From Delftia sp. PS-11 (GTDB lineage Bacteria > Pseudomonadota > Gammaproteobacteria > Burkholderiales > Burkholderiaceae_C): a DNA stretch of 64,000 nucleotides. The stretch lies in contig NZ_JACSYA010000016.1 in assembly GCF_029870285.1 (NCBI RefSeq), positions 1 to 64,000 of the forward strand, given 5' to 3'. Below, in pieces: positions 47,932-56,942 of the stretch. Position numbers and translations under genes: made by a program. The notes beneath the pieces are model-generated. The model saw only the letters and a list, made by a program, of their open reading frames with translations, made no database searches and had not been told where the DNA came from. The first letter of the stretch is position 1. The number at the start of each line of letters is the position of its first letter.

Positions 47932-48924
47932 ATGATCCAGGAAATGCAGAAAACATCCACGCGCGGAGTGCAGGAGGCCGATGTATGGGCCGCGGCCGAT
48001 GCCTTGATTGCCCAGGGCCTGCGCCCGACCATCGAACGGGTGCGCCAGCACATCGGCCGGGGCTCACCCAATACCGTCAGTCCCATGCTGGAATCCTGGT
48101 TCGCCACGCTGGGGCAACGCCTGGGCGTGGCTGCAGGCCAGGGCGAGGCATTGCCGTCGTCGGTGCCTGACCCGGTTCAGCGCCTTGCGCAGCAACTGTG
48201 GGATGCAGCCCAGGCGCAGGCCATGGAGGCAGCACAGGCCGCACTGCGCCAGCGGGAAGAAAGCGCACAGGCTGCAGAGGCTGCACTGCTTGTGCAGCAG
48301 GAGCAGCTGGCACAGCGAGAAGCCGCCATGCAGGCCCAGAAGGTGGCCATGGACCAGGCCTTGCAGATGGCACAGACCCAGGCCCAGGATCTGTCGCGCC
48401 GCATTGATGAACTGCGCCAGCAGCTGCAGGACCGCGACGCACGCCTGGAAGAGATGCGCAGCGCATTGGCCGATGCCGCGCGCCAGCGCGAGGCGCTACA
48501 GCAAAAGCATGGAGAGGAAATGCAGGCGGCTGCTCTGGAACGCCAGCGCATGGCCGAGCAGTATGCGGGCAACGAACGCCATATGCTCAACGAGGTCGAT
48601 CGCGCCAGGCAGGAACTGGCTGCAGCCCGCAAGGCGGCCGGTGAACAGGAGCGCAAGGCTGCAGCCCGCCATGCCGAACTGCAGGACCGCTATGAGAAAA
48701 GCGAGCAGGAGCAGCTTGAACTGCATGCGCAGCTGCAGACCGCCCGCAACGCGGCGGCCCTCGCGCAGGAGCGGGCAGCCGACCTCAGAAGCCTGTTGGA
48801 AGCGCAGCAACGCATGGCAGGCGCTGTGGCAGACGAGGGCGGCGCTTTGCCCCTGCGGCGTGCCAGCCTGTCTGCAGCCCGGCGTTCAATGACCCGCTTG
48901 AAGGACAGGCGCGGTTTACGCTGA
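47932..48924 (+). CDS. KfrA-like DNA-binding coiled-coil protein
   Basis: 330 residues. The N-terminal KfrA-type DNA-binding domain (about 10-75) reads VQEADVWAAADALIAQGLRP (quoted from residue 12), then TIERVRQHIGRGSPNTVSPMLESW. From about residue 80 to 305 there is a nearly unbroken Ala/Glu/Gln/Arg-rich coiled coil (for example ELRQQLQDRDARLEEMRSAL), ending in a basic tail. KfrA proteins on plasmids bind and repress their own promoters and affect partition. Here it is chromosomal and faces a tyrosine recombinase gene. Likely autoregulation through the inverted repeat upstream is inference. Confidence 0.88.
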   Translation: MIQEMQKTSTRGVQEADVWAAADALIAQGLRPTIERVRQHIGRGSPNTVSPMLESWFATLGQRLGVAAGQGEALPSSVPDPVQRLAQQLWDAAQAQAMEAAQAALRQREESAQAAEAALLVQQEQLAQREAAMQAQKVAMDQALQMAQTQAQDLSRRIDELRQQLQDRDARLEEMRSALADAARQREALQQKHGEEMQAAALERQRMAEQYAGNERHMLNEVDRARQELAAARKAAGEQERKAAARHAELQDRYEKSEQEQLELHAQLQTARNAAALAQERAADLRSLLEAQQRMAGAVADEGGALPLRRASLSAARRSMTRLKDRRGLR

Positions 48925-48937
48925 CTGCTGGGAGGCT

Positions 48938-50755
48938 TTAGCGCGGCGCGGCCAGCTGGGGCAGGGCGGTGGAGTCGTCGAGCTTGAACCCGGCCACCGC
49001 ATCGGCCAGCTGGGCTGCCTGTTGCTGTAGCGACTGAGCAGCAGCCGTCGCTTCTTCGACCAGGGCGGCATTTTGCTGGGTCGTCTGGTCCATCTGGCTG
49101 ACTGCCATGCCAATTTCGGCGATACCCGTGCCTTGTTGTTCGCTGGCATGGCTGATTTCGGTCACGACGGCGGTGACGCGCTGGACACTTTCCACCACTT
49201 TGTCCATGGTGAAGCCGGCATTCTGGACCAGCTTGCCACCCGCATCGACCTGCTTTACGGAGTCCACGATCAGTGCCTTGATTTCGTGGGCAGCCGTAGC
49301 GCTGCGCTGCGCCAGCGTACGAACCTCGCCCGCCACCACCGCAAAGCCCCGGCCCTGCTCGCCAGCACGCGCCGCTTCCACGGCGGCGTTCAGCGCCAGG
49401 ATGTTGGTCTGGAAGGCGATGCCGTCGATCACGCTGATGATGTCGGCAATCTTGTGGGATGCCTGCTCGATGCCGCCCATGGTCTGCACCACCTGGCCGA
49501 CAACCGCTCCGCCGTTGCGTGCGATCTCAGAGGCTTCTGCCACCAGACGCTGCGCCTGGCGGGCGTTCTCGGCGTTTTGCTGCACAGTGGCCGTGAGCTG
49601 CTCCATGGCGGCAGCCGTCTCTTCCAGCGAACTGGCTTGCCGCTCGGTGCGTGCAGAAAGGTCATGGTTGCCTCCTGCAATCTCGGTGGAGGCATGGCGG
49701 ACGGCTTCAGAGGATTCGCGGATGCGCAGCAGCACCGAGGCGATCTTGTCCACGAAGTGGTTGAAGGATCGGGCAATTTGCGTGAGTTCGTCATTGCCAT
49801 GCACAGCCAGTCTGCGCGTGAGATCGCCATCACCCGAGGCGATGTCTTCCAGTGCATCGCGCACCACGGCAAGGCGGCGCATGGCGCGAGCGATGACGGC
49901 GCCCAGCAGCGCAACAGCCAGCGCCAGCGAGAGGGCCACGGTAATGCTGGAGACGGTGAGCAGTTTGCCTGTCGATGCCAGCGCCTGGCCTTGGTGGACA
50001 GCCACGACCAGTTGCCAGTCCGTGCCCGGCACGGGCTGGCCGTAGAGCAGGAAATCGCTACCGCCCACTGCCACGGGCAGCCCCGTGGAGGACTGCCCCA
50101 GCCCTCGGATCACGTCGGGCTGCAGTGCAGGTGAGAGGGTGGAGACTGGCTTGAGAGTGAGAGTGGCGTCGGGGTGGGTCACGATGGCGCCAGCCTGATC
50201 GACCAGGAAGGCAAAGCTGTCTGGCGTGGGCCGGATGGCCCCCACGGTGCGAACGACGGTGGTCAGCAGCACATCCGTGCCAACCACGGCATCCGGCCCC
50301 ACGGGTTCTGCGAAAGTCACTCCGACCTCGGGCGGCGAGGTGAACAGGTAAGGAGCCGTCACGATGGGCTTGCCTGCCTGACGTGCCTGCTTGAACCAGG
50401 GGCGTGCCGTCACGTCGTATTCGGGCGGCATCGGGTTGAGAAAGAAGGTGCGCTTGTCGGTGTAGCCGATATAGGCATCGGAGAAGCCTCCCCCGTCGCG
50501 CAGGGCCTGCACCATGGCGCGCGGATCGTCCGCGCCGACAGCCTGCGCCAGCGCATGCGTCATCAACTGCCGCGTCGCCACCCAGTCGCCCAGCGACTGT
50601 GCCTGCGATGCCGCCAGTTGCTTGCTCTGCAAATCCAGGCTCGACCGGACATGGCCCTGGACCGTGAGGAAATTGACGGCTGCCAGGGTCAGCATGGCGA
50701 CTGTGACGATGGCGACACTGAGCGCGATCAGGCGCGCACGCAGAGACTGGAGCAT
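48938..50755 (-). CDS. Methyl-accepting chemotaxis protein with dCache sensor
   Basis: 605 residues. First membrane helix about 8-30, periplasmic double-Cache domain about 35-275 ([37 protein letters not shown] in part, and [10 protein letters not shown]), second helix about 280-300, HAMP, then a complete signalling domain with [20 protein letters not shown] and [20 protein letters not shown]. The conserved RPWFKQA ... TAPY pattern is common in amino-acid-binding dCache receptors, but the strict amino-acid motif cannot be confirmed by eye. It is convergent with the kfrA-like gene, 13 bases apart. Confidence 0.94.
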   Translation of the reverse strand: MLQSLRARLIALSVAIVTVAMLTLAAVNFLTVQGHVRSSLDLQSKQLAASQAQSLGDWVATRQLMTHALAQAVGADDPRAMVQALRDGGGFSDAYIGYTDKRTFFLNPMPPEYDVTARPWFKQARQAGKPIVTAPYLFTSPPEVGVTFAEPVGPDAVVGTDVLLTTVVRTVGAIRPTPDSFAFLVDQAGAIVTHPDATLTLKPVSTLSPALQPDVIRGLGQSSTGLPVAVGGSDFLLYGQPVPGTDWQLVVAVHQGQALASTGKLLTVSSITVALSLALAVALLGAVIARAMRRLAVVRDALEDIASGDGDLTRRLAVHGNDELTQIARSFNHFVDKIASVLLRIRESSEAVRHASTEIAGGNHDLSARTERQASSLEETAAAMEQLTATVQQNAENARQAQRLVAEASEIARNGGAVVGQVVQTMGGIEQASHKIADIISVIDGIAFQTNILALNAAVEAARAGEQGRGFAVVAGEVRTLAQRSATAAHEIKALIVDSVKQVDAGGKLVQNAGFTMDKVVESVQRVTAVVTEISHASEQQGTGIAEIGMAVSQMDQTTQQNAALVEEATAAAQSLQQQAAQLADAVAGFKLDDSTALPQLAAPR

Positions 50756-50879
50756 GGGGGATTTATTTGATTTGTGTCAAAAAAATTGACATTAGCAAAT
50801 TTTCGTGACGAACAGATACATCCGTATATCCCATGTTGTTCATGCGCAGCAGTGCTTGCATGCTGCGCCTGCAACCATG

Positions 50880-52199
50880 TCAGGGCAGGGCCATCAAATG
50901 CCTGGCCAGCGCGTCATAGGCGGGCAGGGAGGTAGGATCGTTGGCCGTGTTGGATGCCACGGGGTGCGAGGCAAAGCGTGCTATCACCATCTGAGCCCTG
51001 GGATTGATGTACAGCACCTGTCCATGCACGCCACGTGCGGCAAAAGCGCCATCTGCGTTGTGCGTGACCCACCACATGTTGCGGTAGCTCCAGCCTGGCA
51101 GCAGTTTGTAGCCCGCCTTGGCGAAGGCCGCAGTATCTCCACCGCGCCTGATGTCCTCCACGGCTTCGGCAGGAATGATCTGCTGGCTGTTGTAGAAGCC
51201 GCGGTTGCGCAGCATTTCGCCAAAACGTGCAAGGTCGCGCAGTCCCGTATTCAGGCCACCGCCTGCAAAAGGCGTGCCGGTGGAGTCCACTGTCATGTAG
51301 GCGTCCTGCTCGGCGCCGAGACGGCTCCAGATGCGCTGCGAAAGCAGTTCGGCCACCGATTGGCCGCTGGCGCGCGAGATCACCCAGCCCAGGGCATCGG
51401 TATTGGCTGTGCGGTAACCGAATGCCTTGCCATGCAGGCCTTCAGGACGCACGGTCTGCAGAAATTCATAGTAGCTGCGAGGCCCCGTGTAGTCTTTGGG
51501 CTTGGGCAGCGGGCTGCCAGCTGCTGCGTGCGCCCAGACCTCGGCCTTGGGGTCGGCATAGTTTTCGCTGAAGCGGATGCCTGTGGTCATGTCCATGAGC
51601 TGGCGTACCGTGGCATTGCCAAAGGCCGACGCCTTGAGCTCGGGCACATATTCAGCGACCTTGCGGGACGGGTCCAGGCGGCCCTCAGCCGCCAGTATGG
51701 CTGCCAGTGTGCCGATGAAAGACTTGGTGACCGACATCGCGCCGTGCTGTCCTTCGGGCTTGAGCACACCAAAATAACGCTCGTAGACCACGCGGCCTTT
51801 GTGCAGCACCACGATGCCATCGGTGTAGTTGGCCTTGAGCGAGTCGCGCCAGGTCATGGGCTGGCTTGCGCCCAGCGGCATGAAGCGCAGATCGTCGATG
51901 TCCTCCCGCAGCGCCTGTGGCAACGGCGTGGCGGGTCCCAGGCCGCGTGAAACGCCGACTGTGGGCATGAGCTGGCGAAAGTGCGAGACGCTCCAGCGCA
52001 TCGCAGGGAACTGGAAGTAGGAACCATCCTCGAAGCGCAGCATGCGCTCCGCAGGCGGTGGCGATCCCGTCATCCAGCCCAGCCTGGCGGGGTCGCTGGC
52101 ATCGGCGTCGGGAAAGGAGGGCTGTGGGTGCGGGTTGGCCACGGCTGTGCCAAGAGAGAGCGCGCAGACCAGTGCGCCCATGAGATGTGTCAGCTGCAT
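50880..52199 (-). CDS. Serine hydrolase, beta-lactamase/6-aminohexanoate-dimer hydrolase type
   Basis: About 439 residues with a signal peptide (MQLTHLMGALVCALSLGTAV in the first 20). Class-C beta-lactamase fold: nucleophile motif SVTK (Ser156, Lys159), then NATVRQLMDMTTGIRFSENY, FGYRTANTDALGWV and a late HGQVLYINP. The order matches NylB-like 6-aminohexanoate-dimer hydrolases and related esterases. True substrate unknown; NylB-like names are often wrong by function. Start 52199 or 52211; both lie inside a 13-base inverted repeat. Confidence 0.86.
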   Translation of the reverse strand: MQLTHLMGALVCALSLGTAVANPHPQPSFPDADASDPARLGWMTGSPPPAERMLRFEDGSYFQFPAMRWSVSHFRQLMPTVGVSRGLGPATPLPQALREDIDDLRFMPLGASQPMTWRDSLKANYTDGIVVLHKGRVVYERYFGVLKPEGQHGAMSVTKSFIGTLAAILAAEGRLDPSRKVAEYVPELKASAFGNATVRQLMDMTTGIRFSENYADPKAEVWAHAAAGSPLPKPKDYTGPRSYYEFLQTVRPEGLHGKAFGYRTANTDALGWVISRASGQSVAELLSQRIWSRLGAEQDAYMTVDSTGTPFAGGGLNTGLRDLARFGEMLRNRGFYNSQQIIPAEAVEDIRRGGDTAAFAKAGYKLLPGWSYRNMWWVTHNADGAFAARGVHGQVLYINPRAQMVIARFASHPVASNTANDPTSLPAYDALARHLMALP

Positions 52200-52229
52200 G
52201 GCGGCAACCATACTACGGTTGCCGCCATG
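52197..52229. repeat. Perfect inverted repeat enclosing the serine hydrolase start codon
   Basis: CATGGCGGCAACC (52197-52209), 7-base spacer, GGTTGCCGCCATG (52217-52229). The minus-strand transcript of the hydrolase gene would fold this hairpin over both candidate ATGs (52199 and 52211). No T-run follows, so a plain terminator is less likely. Confidence 0.7.
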
Positions 52230-52246
52230 TGCCGCACATCTGAAAA

Positions 52247-53269
52247 TCAGGCCCAGCCTTCGAGAACCAGCTTGCCGCGCGCCTTGCCCGACTCGATCAG
52301 TGCATGGGCTTGGCGCAGGTTGGCTGCGTTGATGGGGCCCATGCGCCGGTCCAGCGTACTGCGGATCAGCCCGGCGTCCACCAGCGCAGCGACTTCGGTC
52401 AGCAACTGGTGTTGTCCTATCATGTCCTCCGTGCCAAAAAGCGAGCGCGTGAACATCAGTTCCCAGTGGATGGACACGGCCTTGCGCTTGAACACCGTGG
52501 CATCGAGGCTGGCAGGATCATCGATCAGGGCAAACCGGCCCTGAGGCGCGATGGCCTCGACAATCTGGGGCAGGTGTCTGTCAGTCTGGGTCAGGCTGGC
52601 GATGCAGTCTACCGAGGCATGGCCGATGCGGCGCAGTTCCTCGGTCAGTGGCAGGCTGTGGTCGATCACATGGTGGGCGCCAAGCGAACGCACCCATGAC
52701 TGGGTTTCTGGCCGTGAGGCTGTGCCGATGACCGTCAGGCTGGTCAGCCGGGCTGCCAGCTGGACCAGAATGGAGCCCACGCCACCTGCAGCGCCGATGA
52801 CGAGCAGGCTTTTGCGCTCAGGCCGCTTGCCAGGCGCGATGCCCAGGCGGTCAAACAGCATCTCCCACGCCGTGATCGCGGTCAATGGCAGCGCTGCGGC
52901 TTCGGCAAAGTCCAGCGATGCAGGTGCATGGCCGACGATGCGCTCGTCCACCAGATGCAGTTCGCTGTTCGTGCCCTGGCGTGCAATCGACCCTGCGTAC
53001 CAGACGCGATCGCCCGGCCTGAACAGGGTGACGTCAGGGCCCACGGCACGCACGATGCCGCTGGCATCCCAGCCCAGGACTTTGAATTCGGGGCCGTCGC
53101 TGCTGCGCGATGCGCTGGCACGTACCTTGGTATCTACGGGGTTGACGGATACGGCCCTGACCTCTACCAGCAGGTCGCGGCCTGTCGCAACGGGATCGGG
53201 CAGGGTGATGTCGAGCAGGGACTCGGGGTGGTCGATGGGAAGGGCGCTCTGGTAGCCAACGGCTTTCAT
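52247..53269 (-). CDS. Zinc-less alcohol dehydrogenase / quinone oxidoreductase-like protein
   Basis: 340 residues, medium-chain dehydrogenase/reductase superfamily. MKAVGYQSALPI at the start, then VRAVSVNPVDTKVR, LGWDASGIVRAVG, FRPGDRVWYAG, AAALPLTAITAWEMLFDRL, and the NADPH-binding LLVIGAAGGVGSILVQLAA. No zinc-binding cysteines are seen where the catalytic zinc of true ADHs would sit. The ATG at 53269 is the family start. Divergent from a LysR gene with 117 AT-rich bases between; that regulator probably controls it, by the usual LysR layout. Confidence 0.9.
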   Translation of the reverse strand: MKAVGYQSALPIDHPESLLDITLPDPVATGRDLLVEVRAVSVNPVDTKVRASASRSSDGPEFKVLGWDASGIVRAVGPDVTLFRPGDRVWYAGSIARQGTNSELHLVDERIVGHAPASLDFAEAAALPLTAITAWEMLFDRLGIAPGKRPERKSLLVIGAAGGVGSILVQLAARLTSLTVIGTASRPETQSWVRSLGAHHVIDHSLPLTEELRRIGHASVDCIASLTQTDRHLPQIVEAIAPQGRFALIDDPASLDATVFKRKAVSIHWELMFTRSLFGTEDMIGQHQLLTEVAALVDAGLIRSTLDRRMGPINAANLRQAHALIESGKARGKLVLEGWA

Positions 53270-53386
53270 GGTGTATTCCGGAAACAGCAGTGAAGAAGAG
53301 GCTGCCATCTTGTCTTTGATAGTTATTTTTTTAAATATCTTTGCATTTGAAAAAATATTCAAAAATTCATTGAAAATGAAAGCCTT

Positions 53387-54298
53387 ATGAAAAGCCTGCA
53401 GGACCTGGACATCTTTGTGCGTACAGCTGACAGCGGCAGCCTGTCCGCCACTGCGCGGGCACTGGACCTTACGCCTGCTGCCGCCAGTGCGGCGCTCAAG
53501 CGGCTGGAAGCTGAACTGGGCGTCGCTCTGTTGGTGCGCTCGACGCGCAGCCTGCGGCTCACGCAGGAAGGCGGGTTGTTTTTGGAGCATTGCCGCGTTG
53601 CATTGGATGGCCTGAAACAGGCGCGCGACCTGCTCGCAGGTGGGCAGGGCAGGTTGCGTGGCGTGTTGCAGCTGGCCGCTCCATCAGACCTGGGACGCAA
53701 TGTGCTCATGCCCTGGCTGGATGCGTTCCAGCAGTTGCATGAGGGCGTAGATCTGCGCCTGCATCTGTCTGACCGCATGGCCAATGTCTACAGCGAACCG
53801 GTGGATGCGGCCTTCCGCTATGGACAGTCTCAGGACTCCTCACTGGTCGCATTGCCTCTATCGGACACGCACCGCCGTGTGCTGTGCGCAGCCCCCTCCT
53901 ATCTGCAAAAGCGCGGTGTCCCCGGCTCTCCGGTGGACCTGGTGGACCACGACTGCCTGTGCTTCATGCTGGGCGAGGACGTTCATGACCGCTGGAGCTT
54001 CTGGCGGGGGCAGGGCGAGCCCGTGCAGGTGCGTGTGCGCGGGCGCAATGTCGCCAACGATGGCGATGCCGTGCGGCGCTGGGCCGTGGCTGGACGGGGC
54101 ATTGCCTACAAATCATTTTTCGACGTCGCCGAAGATCTGGCTCAGGGGCGCCTGCAGGCGCTGTGCACCGATTGGACGACAGAGCCGGTACCACTCTTTC
54201 TGGTGGCTCCGACCCGCAGGCAGTTCACGCCGCTGGTGCGCGCGCTGCGGGATTTTGTGGCGCTTCGGCTGGCGGAGCTGGAAAAATTCCAACCTTGA
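53387..54298 (+). CDS. LysR-family regulator, divergent from the oxidoreductase gene
   Basis: 303 residues of the CrgA/DmlR-like LysR group. Start MKSLQDLDIFVRTADSGSLSA with helix-turn-helix LDLTPAAASAALKRLEAELG; effector domain with LRLHLSDRMANVYSEPVDAAFRYG (in part), VALPLSDTHRRVLCAAPSYL and RRWAVAGRGIAYKS. The effector is unknown. Its stop is 4 bases from the end of the convergent CbiX-like gene. Confidence 0.92.
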   Translation: MKSLQDLDIFVRTADSGSLSATARALDLTPAAASAALKRLEAELGVALLVRSTRSLRLTQEGGLFLEHCRVALDGLKQARDLLAGGQGRLRGVLQLAAPSDLGRNVLMPWLDAFQQLHEGVDLRLHLSDRMANVYSEPVDAAFRYGQSQDSSLVALPLSDTHRRVLCAAPSYLQKRGVPGSPVDLVDHDCLCFMLGEDVHDRWSFWRGQGEPVQVRVRGRNVANDGDAVRRWAVAGRGIAYKSFFDVAEDLAQGRLQALCTDWTTEPVPLFLVAPTRRQFTPLVRALRDFVALRLAELEKFQP

Positions 54299-54302
54299 GG
54301 CG

Positions 54303-55094
54303 TCAAATGCCGGGTGGCAGCACCACAGGGCCGTGCACATGGTGCTCAGGGCAGACCTGCCGCGCCAGCACATGGGTCTCGATCACCTGTGCCACATTGT
54401 CGGCTACCAGCCGCCCATACCAGACCCCCTCAGGATAGACGATGGCCAGCGGACCATGATTGCAGGGGTACTGGCAACTGGTCTGCAGCAGGCGCAGCCG
54501 GCTGCGCAGTTTCTGGCGGGCCTGCACTGCATCGCCAAGGCTTTGCCATACTGCCAGCGCGCCAAGCGCCGTGCAGCGGGGGCCTGTGCAGACCAGTGCG
54601 TGATGCTGGTGCTCAGGCACCTGCGACCAGGCGTCAGGATCGTTTTGCCAGCGCTCCCCCGCCAGCTCGGCGACATCCGGCGCCTGCGCGGCTTGCGCTA
54701 TCTGCTGCAGCAGTATTGGGGGCAAACCGGAAGAATTCAGCAGCGTGTCGGCAAACCGTATCTGTATGTCTGGCTGCGCCTGCGCCGCACGCCAGCGCAT
54801 GGCCAGCTTGTGCAGCCAGCGCAGCAGGGCGGGTTCGTCGGGGGCAAACACAGGCAGCACGATGATGGAGCGTGCGGGCATGCACTGCTGCAGCGCTTCT
54901 GGCAGCGATGGCGCAGCCTTGTCCACGAAGGCTGCGACGAGCTTGCAGCCTGGGGGCAGCCGGGGGCGCAGAGCTTCTGCCAGCGCGATCAGGCTTTGCC
55001 GCGAGGCAGCGCCGGCACCGCCTCGGCCCAGCAAGACCACGGCATGCTGCACCTGGGGTGCGGCAAGGCAGGAGATATCGTCAAGAGAGTGCAT
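54303..55094 (-). CDS. CbiX-like protein with C-terminal 2Fe-2S ferredoxin domain
   Basis: 263 residues from ATG 55094, which overlaps the end of btuD by 14 bases. The N-terminal half has the sirohydrochlorin cobaltochelatase (CbiX) fold pattern AVVLLGRGGAGAASRQSLIAL and ARSIIVLPVFAPDEPALL, but the metal-site histidines of CbiX (GHGS and a later AGxH) are replaced (GRGG and APDE). The C-terminal half is a thioredoxin-like 2Fe-2S ferredoxin: ALVCTGPRCTALGA, then LLQTSCQYPCNHGPLAIVYPEGVWYG in part. It is the last gene of the cobalamin uptake operon; its job is unknown. Confidence 0.82.
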   Translation of the reverse strand: MHSLDDISCLAAPQVQHAVVLLGRGGAGAASRQSLIALAEALRPRLPPGCKLVAAFVDKAAPSLPEALQQCMPARSIIVLPVFAPDEPALLRWLHKLAMRWRAAQAQPDIQIRFADTLLNSSGLPPILLQQIAQAAQAPDVAELAGERWQNDPDAWSQVPEHQHHALVCTGPRCTALGALAVWQSLGDAVQARQKLRSRLRLLQTSCQYPCNHGPLAIVYPEGVWYGRLVADNVAQVIETHVLARQVCPEHHVHGPVVLPPGI

Positions 55095-55854
55095 CGGGGA
55101 TGAAACTGATGCGCAGCCGGCCGGTGGCTGCATGGGTATCGACTTCCGCACGAACGCCATAGACCTGCCAGATGGTGGCCGGCGTCAGAACCTGGGCCGG
55201 TGTGCCCTGGGCAACGATGCGGCCCTGCTCCATCAGGCAGAGGCGGTCGCAGTAATACGCTGCGATGTTGAGGTCATGCAACGCGACGATGGAGCTGATG
55301 GCCAACCTGCGCACCAGCGCCATCAGCTCCAGCTGGTGGCGGATGTCCAGGTGGTTGGTGGGTTCGTCCAGCAGCATCAGGCGCGGCTGCTGGGCCAGCG
55401 CCCTTGCCACGAGCACGCGCTGCTTTTCTCCGCCAGAGAGGCTGGCGAAGCGGCGCTCCTCCAGACCGGCAGCGCCCACCTGAGCCAAGGCCTGGCTGAC
55501 ACATGCAAGGTCTTGCGCGCTGTCGCCCGCCCAGGCGGATTGGTGGGGGATACGGCCCATCATGACCGCCTCGTGCACAGTGAAGTCAAAGCTTTGCGGC
55601 GGCTCCTGTGCCAGCACCGATACCTGAGCGGCAAACTGCCTGGGCGTCATCTCTCTGATGTCACGCTGCTCCAGCAGCACGCAGCCGGCATCGGGCTTGA
55701 GAACGCGGTAGAGCATGCGCAGCAGCGTGGATTTGCCGCTGCCGTTAGGGCCGATGAGCCCCAGGCATTCTCCGTTTTCCAGCGCCAGGCTGGCCTCTGA
55801 AACGATGCGCCGGTTCTCGGCACTCCAGGACAGCTGGCAGGCTTTCAGCATCAT
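55081..55854 (-). CDS. btuD: ABC transporter ATP-binding protein, vitamin B12 uptake
   Basis: 257 residues, FecE/BtuD family. Walker A GPNGSGKSTLL, Q-loop VSVLAQEPPQ, signature LSGGEKQRVLVARALAQ, Walker B LMLLDEPTNHLD and the H-loop in IVALHDLNIAAYY. It overlaps the permease gene by 4 bases upstream and the CbiX-like gene downstream. A siderophore substrate would look the same, but the cobalamin riboswitch ahead of the operon points to B12. Confidence 0.92.
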   Translation of the reverse strand: MMLKACQLSWSAENRRIVSEASLALENGECLGLIGPNGSGKSTLLRMLYRVLKPDAGCVLLEQRDIREMTPRQFAAQVSVLAQEPPQSFDFTVHEAVMMGRIPHQSAWAGDSAQDLACVSQALAQVGAAGLEERRFASLSGGEKQRVLVARALAQQPRLMLLDEPTNHLDIRHQLELMALVRRLAISSIVALHDLNIAAYYCDRLCLMEQGRIVAQGTPAQVLTPATIWQVYGVRAEVDTHAATGRLRISFIPDALS

Positions 55855-56942
55855 GCGCTGCGCTCCGTAAGGACCGGCTGGCGAACCAGCATCCAGACGA
55901 AAAAAGGCCCGCCTATCAGCGAAGTGATCACGCCGACGGGCAGCTCCATCGGTGCGAAAGCCACGCGCGCCACCAGATCCACCAGAACCAGCAGCAAGGC
56001 GCCGGCCAGTGCTGCCACGGGCAATACGCGGCGGTGGTCCGTGCCCACCAGCATGCGCGCAGCATGCGGCACAATCAGTCCTACGAAGCCGATGGCCCCA
56101 CTGACGGCAACCATGGTGCCCGTCAACAGCGAAACAGCAAGGAAGAGGGCGCGCCGCAGCCGGGCCGTATCCACACCCAGAGTAGCGGCCGTTTCATCGC
56201 CTGCCAATAGCGCGTTGAGCTCACGCGCCTGCAGGCCCAGCCAGATCAGGCCGGCCGCCAGTACGCCTGCAGGCATGCCAAGCTCCTGCCACTGCGTGCC
56301 AGCCAGGCTGCCCAGCGTCCAGGTCAGCAAGGCGCTGGCCAGATCGCGCTGGCCTGAGGACAGCGTGATCAGGCTGGTCACTCCCGCCAGCACATAGCCG
56401 ATGGCCACGCCCCCCAGGATCAGGCGTGTGGCGTGGATACGGCCATGGGAACGGGCCAGCAGATAAACGGCCACCGTGGCAGCCAGCGCACCGGCAAAAG
56501 CCCCGGCGGTGAGCGCGTACATGCCGGCAGATGCCAGCGCCCCAAAGGCCAGAACAGACACTGCTCCCACCGAAGCGCCCGACGACACGCCCAGCAGATA
56601 AGGATCTGCCAGCGGGTTGCGCACCATGGCCTGCATGATGGTGCCGACCACGGCCAGGCCCGCCCCCACAAGAGCGGCCAGCAGTACACGCGGCATGCGG
56701 ATCAGCCAGACGATCTGCTGATGCTGCTGGCTGATGCCATCGAGCAGCGGCAACGGTCCGGTGGATATTCCAAGGGTCTGCAACAGCCTGCTGGCAGCAA
56801 TGCGCCAGACCGTGCTGGCCGGCATGTCCACCGAGCCCCAGGTGATGGCCAGCGTCATCGCCAGCAGCAGGACTGCACACAGCAGCAGGCACCAGGCGCC
56901 GGCACCGGGTGGTCCTGGCCGGAGCATGTCAGTGCGTGCCAT
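55851..56942 (-). CDS. btuC: FecCD-type permease, vitamin B12 uptake
   Basis: 363 residues with about ten transmembrane helices, FecCD/BtuC family. Motifs: RMPRVLLAALVGAGLAVVGTIMQAMVRNPLADPYLLG (in parts; the RLPR..A...GA.LA..G...Q...RNPLA.P..LG pattern), GGVAIGYVLAGVTSL, and GAIGFVGLIVPHAARMLVG. The ATG at 56942 overlaps the end of the binding-protein gene by 14 bases; a longer start is not family-like. It forms the inner-membrane channel with BtuD. Confidence 0.92.
   Translation of the reverse strand: MARTDMLRPGPPGAGAWCLLLCAVLLLAMTLAITWGSVDMPASTVWRIAASRLLQTLGISTGPLPLLDGISQQHQQIVWLIRMPRVLLAALVGAGLAVVGTIMQAMVRNPLADPYLLGVSSGASVGAVSVLAFGALASAGMYALTAGAFAGALAATVAVYLLARSHGRIHATRLILGGVAIGYVLAGVTSLITLSSGQRDLASALLTWTLGSLAGTQWQELGMPAGVLAAGLIWLGLQARELNALLAGDETAATLGVDTARLRRALFLAVSLLTGTMVAVSGAIGFVGLIVPHAARMLVGTDHRRVLPVAALAGALLLVLVDLVARVAFAPMELPVGVITSLIGGPFFVWMLVRQPVLTERSA

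Noticed and set aside
47702..48067. N-terminal extension of the tyrosine recombinase across the operator and into the kfrA-like gene
   Set aside because: It would translate the palindromic operator; the AT-rich promoter region and the ATG at 47701 fit better.
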